From assembly GCA_964628235.1 (NCBI GenBank), contig CAZVLU010000048.1, positions 1-25,214 of the forward strand: 25,214 nt of DNA, written 5' to 3'. The position numbers and the translations under genes were made by a program. Below are positions 7,243 through 14,486 of this stretch, in pieces (within the stretch, counting starts at the first letter, position 1; every line of letters starts with the position of its first letter). The stretch comes from CAMAVH01 sp964628235. GTDB taxonomy: Bacteria; Pseudomonadota; Alphaproteobacteria; SMXQ01. A model generated the notes under the pieces. That model worked only from the letters and a program-made list of their open reading frames with translations. It had not been told where the DNA came from and made no database searches.

Positions 7243-8499
7243 ATGTTGACCAAAGAGCAAAACGACCTGCTCACGCAGACCGGCCCCGGCACGCCGTGCG
7301 GCGAATTCCTGCGCTGCTATTGGCAACCGATCGCCGCGGCGGACGAAATTCCGCCGGGCGGCGATCCTTTGCCGATCCGCATCATGAGCGAGGACCTCGT
7401 GCTGTTCCGCGACGACAAGGACCGCTTGGGGCTCATCCAGCGCAATTGCCCGCACCGCGGCACCGATCTCAGCTATGGCCGCATCGAGAACGGCGGCATC
7501 CGCTGCCTCTATCATGGCTGGCTGTTCGACAAGGACGGCAAATGCTTGGAGCAGCCGGCCGAGAAGCGCAGCTTCTGCGACTCGGTGAAGCTCGTGTCCT
7601 ATCCGGTGCAGGAAAAGGGCGGCGCGATCTGGGCCTATATGGGCCAGGGCGAGCCGCCGCTGATTCCCGATTTCGAATTCTTGACGGGGCCCGACGAAAA
7701 TCGCCTGACCTTCCGCGTGCAGCAGATGTGCAACTGGCTGCAAGGCTTGGAAAGCTCGACCGATCCGGTTCACACCACGTTTCTGCATCGCCGTCCGCCC
7801 GGCGTCGCCAGCCAGCGCTCGGGCGCCGACATCGCGGCCGTGCGCGGCATCGAGGTGCCGGAAGTCTCGACCGAGGCGACCAAGGCCGGTATGCGCATCT
7901 ATGCGTTGCACAACTCGCCGAACGGCAAGAAGTACCTGCGCGTGAACAATTACGTCTATCCGACGGGCGCAACGCCCTCAACCTCGGCGGGCGAGGGCGG
8001 TTATCAGGGCCGCTGGTACGTGCCGGTCGACGATTACAGCCACTTCCGCTTCGAGTTCTTCTTCAGCGAGTCCAAGCCGCTCGACAAGGAGCGTCTGCGC
8101 AAGAACCGCGCCGAGAACGTCGCGCCGGATCTGCGCCATGTGCGCCGCATGGAAAATCGCTACATGCAGGACCGCACGTTGATGAAGACCGGCCACTTCA
8201 CCGGCATGGGCATGCATTTCCCGACGCAAGACGCCTTCGCCATCGAAACGCAGGGCGCGATCCAAGACCGCACCAAGGAAAACCTCGGATCGAGCGATAT
8301 CGTCATCGCCTCGGTGCGCAAAATCCTGATGAAAGCCATCAAGCAGGTGCAGGACGGCAAGGGCGCGCCGGGCTTGATCCGCAACGCCGGCGACAATCCC
8401 TTTGCCGATTTCATCTGCACCTCGGGCTACATCGAGGATCATGAAGACGGCCCCAGCTTCTGCCGCCGCGTGCTCGCAAGCAAAACCGCGGCCGAATAG
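7243..8499 (+). CDS. Rieske non-haem iron oxygenase, alpha subunit, copy 2
   Basis: Paralogue of the 4794-6059 product, 418 residues, cytosolic. Rieske ligands C69, H71, C88 and H91 and iron ligands D174, H177 and H182 (STDPVHTTFLH) are all kept at the same positions, so both copies should be catalytically competent. Sequence divergence is concentrated after residue 140 and in the C-terminal substrate-pocket half, suggesting different substrates or regioselectivity (inference). The first 95 residues are nearly identical, including at DNA level around the start of each gene, indicating fairly recent duplication or gene conversion. RBS AAAGGACG precedes the ATG. As for copy 1, the reductase partner is not encoded here. 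Closest characterised group: phthalate 4,5-dioxygenase oxygenase component and LigXa-like demethylases. Confidence 0.93.
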   Translation: MLTKEQNDLLTQTGPGTPCGEFLRCYWQPIAAADEIPPGGDPLPIRIMSEDLVLFRDDKDRLGLIQRNCPHRGTDLSYGRIENGGIRCLYHGWLFDKDGKCLEQPAEKRSFCDSVKLVSYPVQEKGGAIWAYMGQGEPPLIPDFEFLTGPDENRLTFRVQQMCNWLQGLESSTDPVHTTFLHRRPPGVASQRSGADIAAVRGIEVPEVSTEATKAGMRIYALHNSPNGKKYLRVNNYVYPTGATPSTSAGEGGYQGRWYVPVDDYSHFRFEFFFSESKPLDKERLRKNRAENVAPDLRHVRRMENRYMQDRTLMKTGHFTGMGMHFPTQDAFAIETQGAIQDRTKENLGSSDIVIASVRKILMKAIKQVQDGKGAPGLIRNAGDNPFADFICTSGYIEDHEDGPSFCRRVLASKTAAE

Positions 8500-8523
8500 C
8501 CATTCAATTCACGGAGCGACGAT

Positions 8524-9021
8524 ATGAAAAACATCTCTGAAGAAAGCATCAACGGCATCAGCCACAGCGGCTTCTATGTCGAAGACCTCGATCGCACCAT
8601 CGAGTTCTACACCAAGGCGGTCGGCGCGCGCCTTGCGTGGCGCAACGACAATTCGAAATATCCGCTCATGAAAATGTATGTCGGCGATTTCGGCCTCTCG
8701 ATCATCAAGTGGCCGCCCGACGAGCCGCGCATCCGCATTCCGCACGCCATCCACTGGGCCTACCGCGTCGATCCCAAGCGCGCCGAAGAAACCATCGCCT
8801 ATGTCCGCTCGCTCGGCATTAAGGTCGAAGGCCCGGTCGGCCACAAGCGCGAGCCGGGCATCATCAACTGGTTCTTCCTCGATCCGGACAACTATCGCGT
8901 CGAGGTCGAAGCGCGATTCCCCGATCCCAAAGAGGCCGAGGCGGTCGTCGAGCGCAACAAAGAGCATCGCCACGAGGAAATGGGCCTTTATGGCGGCGAC
9001 GCCGTCCTAAAAAAGCTGTAA
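8524..9021 (+). CDS. VOC superfamily (glyoxalase/extradiol dioxygenase fold) protein
   Basis: A 165-residue metal-binding vicinal-oxygen-chelate protein. The first beta-alpha-beta unit begins ISHSGFYVEDLDRTIEFYTKAVG (H14 candidate ligand; residues 12-34), and the second half has AIHWAYRV (H77) and DPDNYRVEVEARF with E127 as the third candidate ligand. The length is about half that of a classical two-module catechol 2,3-dioxygenase, so it resembles glyoxalase I or small one-module VOC enzymes. In this operon it may process a diol or ring-cleavage product, or act as an isomerase; the reaction cannot be deduced. Starts 24 nt after the second Rieske gene with RBS CGGAGCG. The C-terminal tail from residue 140 is highly charged. 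Confidence 0.87.
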   Translation: MKNISEESINGISHSGFYVEDLDRTIEFYTKAVGARLAWRNDNSKYPLMKMYVGDFGLSIIKWPPDEPRIRIPHAIHWAYRVDPKRAEETIAYVRSLGIKVEGPVGHKREPGIINWFFLDPDNYRVEVEARFPDPKEAEAVVERNKEHRHEEMGLYGGDAVLKKL

Positions 9022-9039
9022 TTCGCCGCTAAAAGCACA

Positions 9040-9068
9040 ATCGGCGCCCGGCGTGAGACCGGGCCGAT
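9040..9068 (+). other. Intercistronic hairpin between the VOC and ABC solute-binding protein genes
   Basis: ATCGG (9040-9044), a 2-nt bulge, CCCGG (9047-9051), 7-nt loop, then CCGGG CCGAT (9059-9068): ten base pairs. No T-run follows, so it is more likely an mRNA stabiliser/processing site upstream of the binding-protein cistron than a full terminator. Confidence 0.55.
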
Positions 9069-9097
9069 AAACAGGGTCAGACCCACAGAGGGATACC

Positions 9098-10243
9098 ATG
9101 AAGAGCAAATTATTCGCGAGCGCCGCGCTGGCGGCGATGTTGATCGGTTTCGGCGCGCCGGCTATCGCCGCCGACATTCCCAAATCGACGCAGAAGGCGC
9201 TCGACGAGCTCAAGCTCGGCGCTGACGCGCTCAAAGGCTTGGATGCCGAACTGGCCGTGCCGCAAGCCTGGCTCGACGCCGCCAAGGCCGAGAAGGAAAC
9301 CATCATCTCGGGCACCTGGGAGCCCAAGGAATTCCGCGAGATGACGGCGGCCTTCCGCGAGCGCTATCCCTTCGTGAATCTGAAATACGAGCGCACCGGA
9401 ACCCAGGGACGCGGCATGCAGGTGCTGATGGCGCTGAGCGAAAACCGCGTCACCGTCGACGTGGTGACCAGCTTGGCCGACGCCATCTTCGAATATATGG
9501 AGATGAAGGCGCTGGCCGATCTGCGCGATCTGCCGGGCTACAAGAACACCGATCCGAAGTACGGCGCCGCCGACGGCACATGGGTCAGCCACAAGCTGTC
9601 GTTCCGCTGCATGGCCTACAACACCGACCGCGTGAAGAAGGCCGACCTGCCGGCGACCTGGGACGACCTGATCAACAGCCCGCGCTTCGGCGGCGGCAAG
9701 CTCGCGCTGTCGAACAATCCGAGCACCTGGCTGCTCGGCCTGTGGGGCGACAAGGGCGAGGCGTGGGGCGCCGAGTTCACCAAGACCCTGTTCGAGAAGC
9801 TGCAGCCGCAGCGCCGCAAGGAGGGCCTGACCGCGCTGACGGCCTTGACGGTCGCCGGCGAGTTCGACGCTAGCCTGCCGTCGCCCGAATGGGTGGCGCA
9901 GCGCTACGCCTTGAAGGGCGCGCCGCTCAGCTACCATTGCCCGGCCCCGGTGCCGATCACGGTCTCCGGCATCGCCATCATCGACAAGTCGCCGCGCAAG
10001 AACGCTGCGCGCCTCTTCGTCAATTGGCTGCAGAGCAAGGAAGGCCAGATCGTGCAATATACGAACACCTTCGCCGTGCCGAGCCACAAGGACTTGCAGG
10101 ATCCGCGCTTCGTGCCGTTCGCTGAGACGATCGTCGGCAAGGATGCGAATGTCCGTGACGACGCCTTGTTGTTGAGCGAGACCAACAAGAAGATGGGCGA
10201 TCTGTGGGACAACTATTGGACCGCGACCGCCGCTAAAAAGTAA
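9098..10243 (+). CDS. ABC transporter extracellular solute-binding protein (ferric/phosphonate-type, family 1)
   Basis: Periplasmic receptor, 381 residues, probably delivering substrate to the fused permease at 466-2247, which is otherwise without a binding protein. Signal peptide: MKSKL, hydrophobic stretch, cleavage near AIAA (residue 25). Lobe features typical of the iron/thiamine/phosphonate group are FREMTAAFRERYPFVNLKYERTG (in the first lobe), VDVVTSLAD, MAYNTDRVKKADLPATWDDL and SKEGQIVQYTNTFAVPS near the C-terminus. Between signal peptide and first lobe there is an unusual Ala/Leu/Lys-rich helical extension of about 45 residues (STQKALDELKLGADAL...). No ferric Tyr-Tyr signature is obvious, so an organic substrate is as likely as iron. 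Its gene is flanked by hairpins on both sides, as is common for highly translated binding proteins. Confidence 0.9.
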   Translation: MKSKLFASAALAAMLIGFGAPAIAADIPKSTQKALDELKLGADALKGLDAELAVPQAWLDAAKAEKETIISGTWEPKEFREMTAAFRERYPFVNLKYERTGTQGRGMQVLMALSENRVTVDVVTSLADAIFEYMEMKALADLRDLPGYKNTDPKYGAADGTWVSHKLSFRCMAYNTDRVKKADLPATWDDLINSPRFGGGKLALSNNPSTWLLGLWGDKGEAWGAEFTKTLFEKLQPQRRKEGLTALTALTVAGEFDASLPSPEWVAQRYALKGAPLSYHCPAPVPITVSGIAIIDKSPRKNAARLFVNWLQSKEGQIVQYTNTFAVPSHKDLQDPRFVPFAETIVGKDANVRDDALLLSETNKKMGDLWDNYWTATAAKK

Positions 10244-10252
10244 GCCGAGAAC

Positions 10253-10293
10253 CGGCGGCGGGCGGCCTGCGCAAGCATGGCCCTCCGCCGCCG
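10253..10293 (+). terminator. Very strong intercistronic hairpin after the solute-binding protein gene
   Basis: Positions 10253-10267 pair with 10279-10293 over 15 positions, with one G-T pair and one mismatch, around an 11-nt loop. It begins 9 nt after the stop. A T-poor sequence follows (TCATATCTGG), so termination may be partial or the stem may protect the upstream mRNA from 3' exonucleases; genes downstream continue on the same strand after 72 nt. Confidence 0.5.
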
Positions 10294-10365
10294 TCATATC
10301 TGGCGTAGCGGCGAGCGCCCCGGCGCGATTAAACTGCGGCAAGAACACAGGGAGCGCCGTCTGAA

Positions 10366-11379
10366 ATGGCCAAGATTGTCTATGGATTCGGCTCGTCGCA
10401 CGGGCCTTTGCTGTCGACCCCGCCCGAGAAGTGGGATTTGCGCGCGGCGGACGACCGCCTGAGCCAGCGCCATCCCTATCGCAGCAAGATCTACACCTTC
10501 CCCGAACTGGTCGAAGCGCGGCGCGGCGAGAAGGACTTCGTGCAGGATTCGTCTCTCGAAGTCCGCCAGGAGCGCCATGCGCGCAACCAAAAGGCGCTCG
10601 ACACGCTGGCCGCCAAACTCGAGCAGGTGAATCCCGACATCGTCGTCGTGGTCGGCGACGACCAGCACGAATGGTTCTTCGACGACGTGCAGCCGTCCTT
10701 CACGGTCTATTGCGGCAAGGAGGTCATCAACACCAAGATCGACCAGGAGCGCATGAAGACCAAGAGCCCCGGCATCGCGCTCGCCATGTCGGCGAGCCAG
10801 CCGCCGGAGGATCAAGCCTATCCGGTGCCGCAAAGCCTCGCCGAGCGGATCATCGAGCAGGCCATCCTCGACGAGTTCGACGTCGCCGCCTCGATGACGC
10901 AGCGCGCCAACGAAAAGGGCCCGATCGGCGTCGGCCATGCGGTCGGCTTCATCTATCGTCGCATCTTGAAAGATAAGCCGATCCCGGTCATTCCGATCTT
11001 GCTGAATACCTACTTTCCGCCCAACCAGCCGACCGCCAAGCGCTGCTACGATTTCGGCCTGTCGATCGGCCGCGCCATCCAGAGCTGGGGCGAGGACAAG
11101 CGCGTGGCGATTTGCGCCTCGGGCGGCATCAGCCATTTCGTCATCGACGAGGATTTCGACCGCCGCATGCTGACGGCGATGCAGAACCGCGACACCGCGA
11201 CGATCTTCGCCGAGCCGCACAGCATGTTCCGCTCCGGCACCTCGGAAACGAAGAACTGGATCACCGTCGCCGGCATCCTCGCCGCGACCGATCTGCAAAT
11301 GAAATTGATCGATTACGTGCCGGCCTGCCGCTCGGAAGGCGGCACGGGATGCGGCATGGCCTTCGCCAGTTGGGAATGA
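10366..11379 (+). CDS. LigB-type class III extradiol ring-cleavage dioxygenase
   Basis: Fe(II)-dependent enzyme expected to open a catechol-type ring by extradiol (meta) cleavage; protocatechuate 4,5-dioxygenase beta subunit LigB and gallate dioxygenase are the well-known relatives. 337 residues. Candidate iron ligands are H12 (GFGSSHGPLL), H101 (GDDQHEWFFDD) and E294 (GTSETKNW), with H257 in ASGGISHF as the catalytic base equivalent to LigB His195; H191 (VGHAVGF) is also conserved in the family. No LigA-like small subunit gene is adjacent and none is fused to it, so it may act alone. The protein is longer than LigB (about 300), mainly by an insertion between H12 and H101. The next gene starts 4 nt after its stop. 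RBS GGAG is 11 nt upstream. Confidence 0.9.
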   Translation: MAKIVYGFGSSHGPLLSTPPEKWDLRAADDRLSQRHPYRSKIYTFPELVEARRGEKDFVQDSSLEVRQERHARNQKALDTLAAKLEQVNPDIVVVVGDDQHEWFFDDVQPSFTVYCGKEVINTKIDQERMKTKSPGIALAMSASQPPEDQAYPVPQSLAERIIEQAILDEFDVAASMTQRANEKGPIGVGHAVGFIYRRILKDKPIPVIPILLNTYFPPNQPTAKRCYDFGLSIGRAIQSWGEDKRVAICASGGISHFVIDEDFDRRMLTAMQNRDTATIFAEPHSMFRSGTSETKNWITVAGILAATDLQMKLIDYVPACRSEGGTGCGMAFASWE

Positions 11380-11383
11380 GCTT

Positions 11384-12379
11384 ATGAAACTGCAGTTGAG
11401 CCTCGCCATCGCCGACAATCCGCGCACGCGGGCGATTTTCGACGGGCGCGTCGCGCCGGACGGCATCGACTTCATCCCGACGGCGCTGCACGCCTCCGAG
11501 CTGTTCTGGCGCCAGCTCAAGTTCGGCGACTTCGACGTGTCGGAAATGTCGATGTCGTCGCTGATGATGGCGGTTGCGGGCGGCGACGACCGCTGGACGG
11601 CTCTGCCGATCTTCACCACGCGCCGCATGTTCCAGGTCGGCGTGCTGGTGCGCAAGGATCGCGGCATCGACAAGCCGGCCGATCTCAAGGGCAAGAAGAT
11701 GGGCGTGCCGGAATATCAGCAGACGGCGGCGCTGTGGACGCGCGGCTATCTGCAGCACGAATACGACGTGCATCCGCGCGACATGGAATTCTGGATGGAG
11801 CGCAACGACGACACGAGCCAGGGCGCGGTCGTCGGCTTCAAGCCGCCGGCGGACGTCAAGGTCAATTACATCCCGAACGATTCGAGCATGGGCCAGATGC
11901 TGCTCGAGGGGAAGCTGGACGGCGCGCTGCGCTATCTCGCGGGCACCAACAACTTGGTCGACCGCTCATCGGTCGATCTCTACAAGCATCCCGACTTCAA
12001 GACGGTGTTTCCCGATCCCCATGCCGAGGGCGTGCGCTTCTTCGAGAAGACCGGAATTTATCCGATCAACCATTGCGTCGTGATCAAGCGCGAGATCACG
12101 CAGCGCCATCCTTGGATCGTGCTCAACATCTTTAAAGCCTTCACCAAGGCCAACGAGATCGCCGAGAAAGCCCGCATGGAGGCCGTCGCCTTCCATCTGG
12201 AGACCGGCTTGCTGCCGCCTGACGCGAAGAAGGCGCTGTCCAAGCCGCTCATCCAGCATGGCATCGCCGCCAATCGCAAGACGCTGGAGACGACGGCGCA
12301 ATATTCCTTCGAGCAGGGCCTGACGCCTCGTCAGATCAAGCTCGAGGAACTGTTCGCGCCCGCCACGCTCGAACTGTAA
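11384..12379 (+). CDS. 4,5-dihydroxyphthalate decarboxylase-like protein (periplasmic-binding-protein fold)
   Basis: 331 residues. The N-terminus LSLAIADNPRTRAIFDGRV, then FIPTALHASELFWRQLKFGDFDVSEMSMSS, matches the layout I know from Pht5-type 4,5-dihydroxyphthalate decarboxylases (RTRALFDGRV ... FDI.ELSLSS), which remove a carboxylate to give protocatechuate. These enzymes share the fold of NMT1/SsuA-type binding proteins and are often annotated as transport receptors; the absence of any signal peptide here argues for a cytosolic enzyme. Placed directly after the extradiol dioxygenase gene, it would supply the diol that enzyme cleaves, which is the order of steps in phthalate catabolism. 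Last gene of the plus-strand operon, followed by a terminator. A cytosolic ligand-binding role cannot be excluded. Confidence 0.78.
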   Translation: MKLQLSLAIADNPRTRAIFDGRVAPDGIDFIPTALHASELFWRQLKFGDFDVSEMSMSSLMMAVAGGDDRWTALPIFTTRRMFQVGVLVRKDRGIDKPADLKGKKMGVPEYQQTAALWTRGYLQHEYDVHPRDMEFWMERNDDTSQGAVVGFKPPADVKVNYIPNDSSMGQMLLEGKLDGALRYLAGTNNLVDRSSVDLYKHPDFKTVFPDPHAEGVRFFEKTGIYPINHCVVIKREITQRHPWIVLNIFKAFTKANEIAEKARMEAVAFHLETGLLPPDAKKALSKPLIQHGIAANRKTLETTAQYSFEQGLTPRQIKLEELFAPATLEL

Positions 12380-12392
12380 CGGCAAAAGATAA

Positions 12393-12431
12393 AAGACAAG
12401 CCGCCGCGCTTCCGACGCGCGGCGACGTCTT
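12393..12431. terminator. Bidirectional terminator between convergent genes
   Basis: CGCCGCGC (12402-12409), 7-nt loop, GCGCGGCG (12417-12424), with an outer AAGAC/GTCTT pairing (12393-12397, 12427-12431). It lies in the 62-base gap between the last catabolic gene (+) and the stress protein gene (-). Short A-rich sequence to the left (AAAAGATAAAAGA) gives a T-rich tail for the minus-strand transcript. Confidence 0.65.
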
Positions 12432-12441
12432 GAGCCTAGCT

Positions 12442-12933
12442 TTACATCCGCACTTTCTTGTTCTCGCCGAGATCCGGGCGCTCGCCGGTCATGGCCGCAG
12501 CCGCCATTTTCATCGAGGCGATGACCTTGTGCTCGCCATCCCAAAATTCGGCTTCGACCGGCGTCACCGTCAGCAGGCGGATGTTGGGATCGTCGGCGCT
12601 GTCCCACCAAGCCTTGGCGGGGAGCGACCATAGCTCTTTGATCTTGGCGCGGTCGTTGGTCACCGTGGCGCGGCCGCTGAGGCTGACGTAATCGTCGCTG
12701 CCATCGTCGGCGAAGGCGAGGCAGACATTGGGATCGCTGGCGATCTCGTCATCCTTATAGTGGCGCTCGTCGGTGAGGAAATAGACGGCGTTCTCCGCCG
12801 GCGCGAGATGCACCGCCATGGGCCGGGCGCGGATCGTCTTGCCGGCGCGCGTGGCGAGCATGCAGGTACGATAGCGGTCGATCAGCGCCCAAACGCGCTC
12901 GGTTCCGTCGGAGTCTTTGTCCATCATGGCCAT
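12442..12933 (-). CDS. Pyridoxamine 5'-phosphate oxidase-fold protein, general stress protein 26-like
   Basis: Small FMN-binding split-barrel protein, 163 residues, cytosolic. Family hallmarks: VWALIDRYRTCMLATRAG at the N-terminus, IRARPMAVHLAP (residues 34-45, flavin phosphate contact), LTDERHYKDDEIASDPNVCLAF (53-74), and the tryptophan-rich LPAKAWWDSADDPNIRLLTVTPVEAEFWDG segment given here by its ends (L104 to G133). General stress protein 26 homologues bind FMN/FAD and are linked to stress response; the substrate is unknown. The ATG at 12933 is chosen because AGGAG lies 8 nt upstream and upstream codons in frame lack family similarity. It is convergent with the catabolic operon and divergent from pabB, so it is probably a single-gene unit. 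Confidence 0.87.
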   Translation of the reverse strand: MAMMDKDSDGTERVWALIDRYRTCMLATRAGKTIRARPMAVHLAPAENAVYFLTDERHYKDDEIASDPNVCLAFADDGSDDYVSLSGRATVTNDRAKIKELWSLPAKAWWDSADDPNIRLLTVTPVEAEFWDGEHKVIASMKMAAAAMTGERPDLGENKKVRM

Positions 12934-13076
12934 ATGCTGCGCTCCTGTTGAATGATCCTGTAAGGCCAACGCGGCGGCGCTGGCGCCGTTCCGGCCGCCG
13001 CCTTGGTTCTCGCTGCCGGACCTGCTAAAACCGCGAAGCAGCGGAACCCGCTGTTCTGTCCCGCGCCAGGTGATCC

Positions 13077-14486
13077 GTGGCTTCCTCCGCCATCCGCCGT
13101 TTGCCGCTCCGTCCTGATGCCGCGCCCGATCTGCAGAACGGCGGCTGCGTCGTGCGCGCGCTGGCATGGGATGCCGACTTGCTAGCCTTGCATCGGTTCG
13201 ATCCGGCGCGCTATCCGCATCTGCTCGAAAGCGCCGCGCGCGGTTTGGCGTCGAGCGACAACCGCCACGACATCCTGTTCGCTTTTCCGGGCGGAATGCT
13301 TGCGCCGGAACGCGGCTTTCTCGCCGCCTTCGATGCCGCCTTTCAGGAGGAAAAAATCGTGCGGGACGCCGGCGACAACGGCGACTTGCCGTTCCGCGGC
13401 GGCTGGTTCGTCTATCTCGGCTACGAACTGGCCGGCGAGATCGAGCCGACGCTGCGCTTGCCCAAAGCTCGGGCCGATGCGCCGACCGCCGCCTTGCCGA
13501 TGGCCTGCGCCGTGCGCGTGCCGGCTGCCGTATTGCGCGACCGCATCGACGGCGCGTTGACGCTGATCGCCGAGGCCGGCCAAGACCATCTGCTCGACAT
13601 CATGGAAGCCGATATCGCCGCGCTGGCTGATGTCACGTCTGCGCCGATCGCGCTCGACGGCGCGCTGATCGAGGACGAGGCGGAACGGCATCTTGAGGCG
13701 GCAGCCAAGGTGCGCGATTACATTTTCGCCGGCGACATCTTCCAGGCCAATCTGTCGCGCGCCTGGCGTGGCCGCTTGGCGGAAGGCGCGAGCCATGCCG
13801 ATCTCTACGATTCGTTGCGGGCGCGCAATCCGGCGCCCTTCGCGGCGCTGGCGACGTTCGGCGACACCGCTATCGTGTCGTCCTCGCCCGAGCGCCTGTT
13901 GCGCGTGCGGGGCGAAGTGATCGATACCCGGCCGATCGCCGGCACGCGGCCGCGCGGAACCGGCGAGGCGGCAGACGCGGCGCTATCGGCGGAATTGATC
14001 GCCCATCCCAAGGAACGCGCCGAGCACATCATGCTGGTCGATTTGGAGCGTAACGACCTGTCGCGCGTCTGCGTGCCGGGCAGCGTCGTCGTCGACGAGA
14101 TGATGGCGGTCGAGAGCTACGCCCATGTCCATCATATCGTCTCCAACGTGACGGGCCGCCTGCGCCCCGGCGTGACGCCCGGCGAGGCCATCGCGGCGCT
14201 GTTTCCGGGCGGCACCATCACCGGCTGCCCCAAAGTGCGCTGCATGGAGATTCTCGCCGAGTTGGAAGGCGAGGCGCGCGGGCCTTACACCGGCGCGCTC
14301 GGCTATGTGAACCGCGATGGCGATATGGATTTCAACATCCTGATCCGCACCATGCTGCGCGTCGGCGACGACCTGATCTTCCGCGCCGGCGGCGGCATCG
14401 TCGCCGATTCGGTGCCGGCGCGTGAACTGGACGAGACGCGGGCCAAGGCGCGCGGGCTGTTGCGTGCGCTGAAGAACAATGACTGA
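13077..14486 (+). CDS. pabB: Aminodeoxychorismate synthase component I (chorismate-binding enzyme)
   Basis: Converts chorismate plus ammonia (from a PabA/TrpG glutaminase) to 4-amino-4-deoxychorismate for folate synthesis. 469 residues starting at GTG (13077) with an AGGTGA Shine-Dalgarno. C-terminal chorismate-binding domain: AGDIFQANLSR (218-228), DTRPIAGTRPRG (283-294), HIMLVDLERNDLSRVC (317-332), GGTITGCPKVRCMEIL (378-393), AGGGIVADS (437-445). At position 288 it has Ala in PIAGT; E. coli PabB has Lys (PIKGT) whereas anthranilate synthase has Ala, so TrpE activity must be considered. The 8-nt overlap with pabC, whose product acts on aminodeoxychorismate, supports PabB. No glutaminase subunit gene is in the window. 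Confidence 0.87.
   Translation: MASSAIRRLPLRPDAAPDLQNGGCVVRALAWDADLLALHRFDPARYPHLLESAARGLASSDNRHDILFAFPGGMLAPERGFLAAFDAAFQEEKIVRDAGDNGDLPFRGGWFVYLGYELAGEIEPTLRLPKARADAPTAALPMACAVRVPAAVLRDRIDGALTLIAEAGQDHLLDIMEADIAALADVTSAPIALDGALIEDEAERHLEAAAKVRDYIFAGDIFQANLSRAWRGRLAEGASHADLYDSLRARNPAPFAALATFGDTAIVSSSPERLLRVRGEVIDTRPIAGTRPRGTGEAADAALSAELIAHPKERAEHIMLVDLERNDLSRVCVPGSVVVDEMMAVESYAHVHHIVSNVTGRLRPGVTPGEAIAALFPGGTITGCPKVRCMEILAELEGEARGPYTGALGYVNRDGDMDFNILIRTMLRVGDDLIFRAGGGIVADSVPARELDETRAKARGLLRALKNND

Noticed and set aside
6089..10293. Intercistronic hairpins as copies of one REP-type repeat family
   Set aside because: The three stems share no common sequence beyond GC richness, so they are not copies of one element.
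10294..11694. Minus-strand frame of 466 codons opposite the LigB-type gene
   Set aside because: No family resemblance and it crosses two real genes; composition is that of an antisense shadow.
12971..13001. GCGGCGGC/GCCGCCGC inverted repeat between the stress protein gene and pabB
   Set aside because: Simple GC-triplet sequence with a 15-nt loop and no T-run; such pairs arise easily at this base composition.
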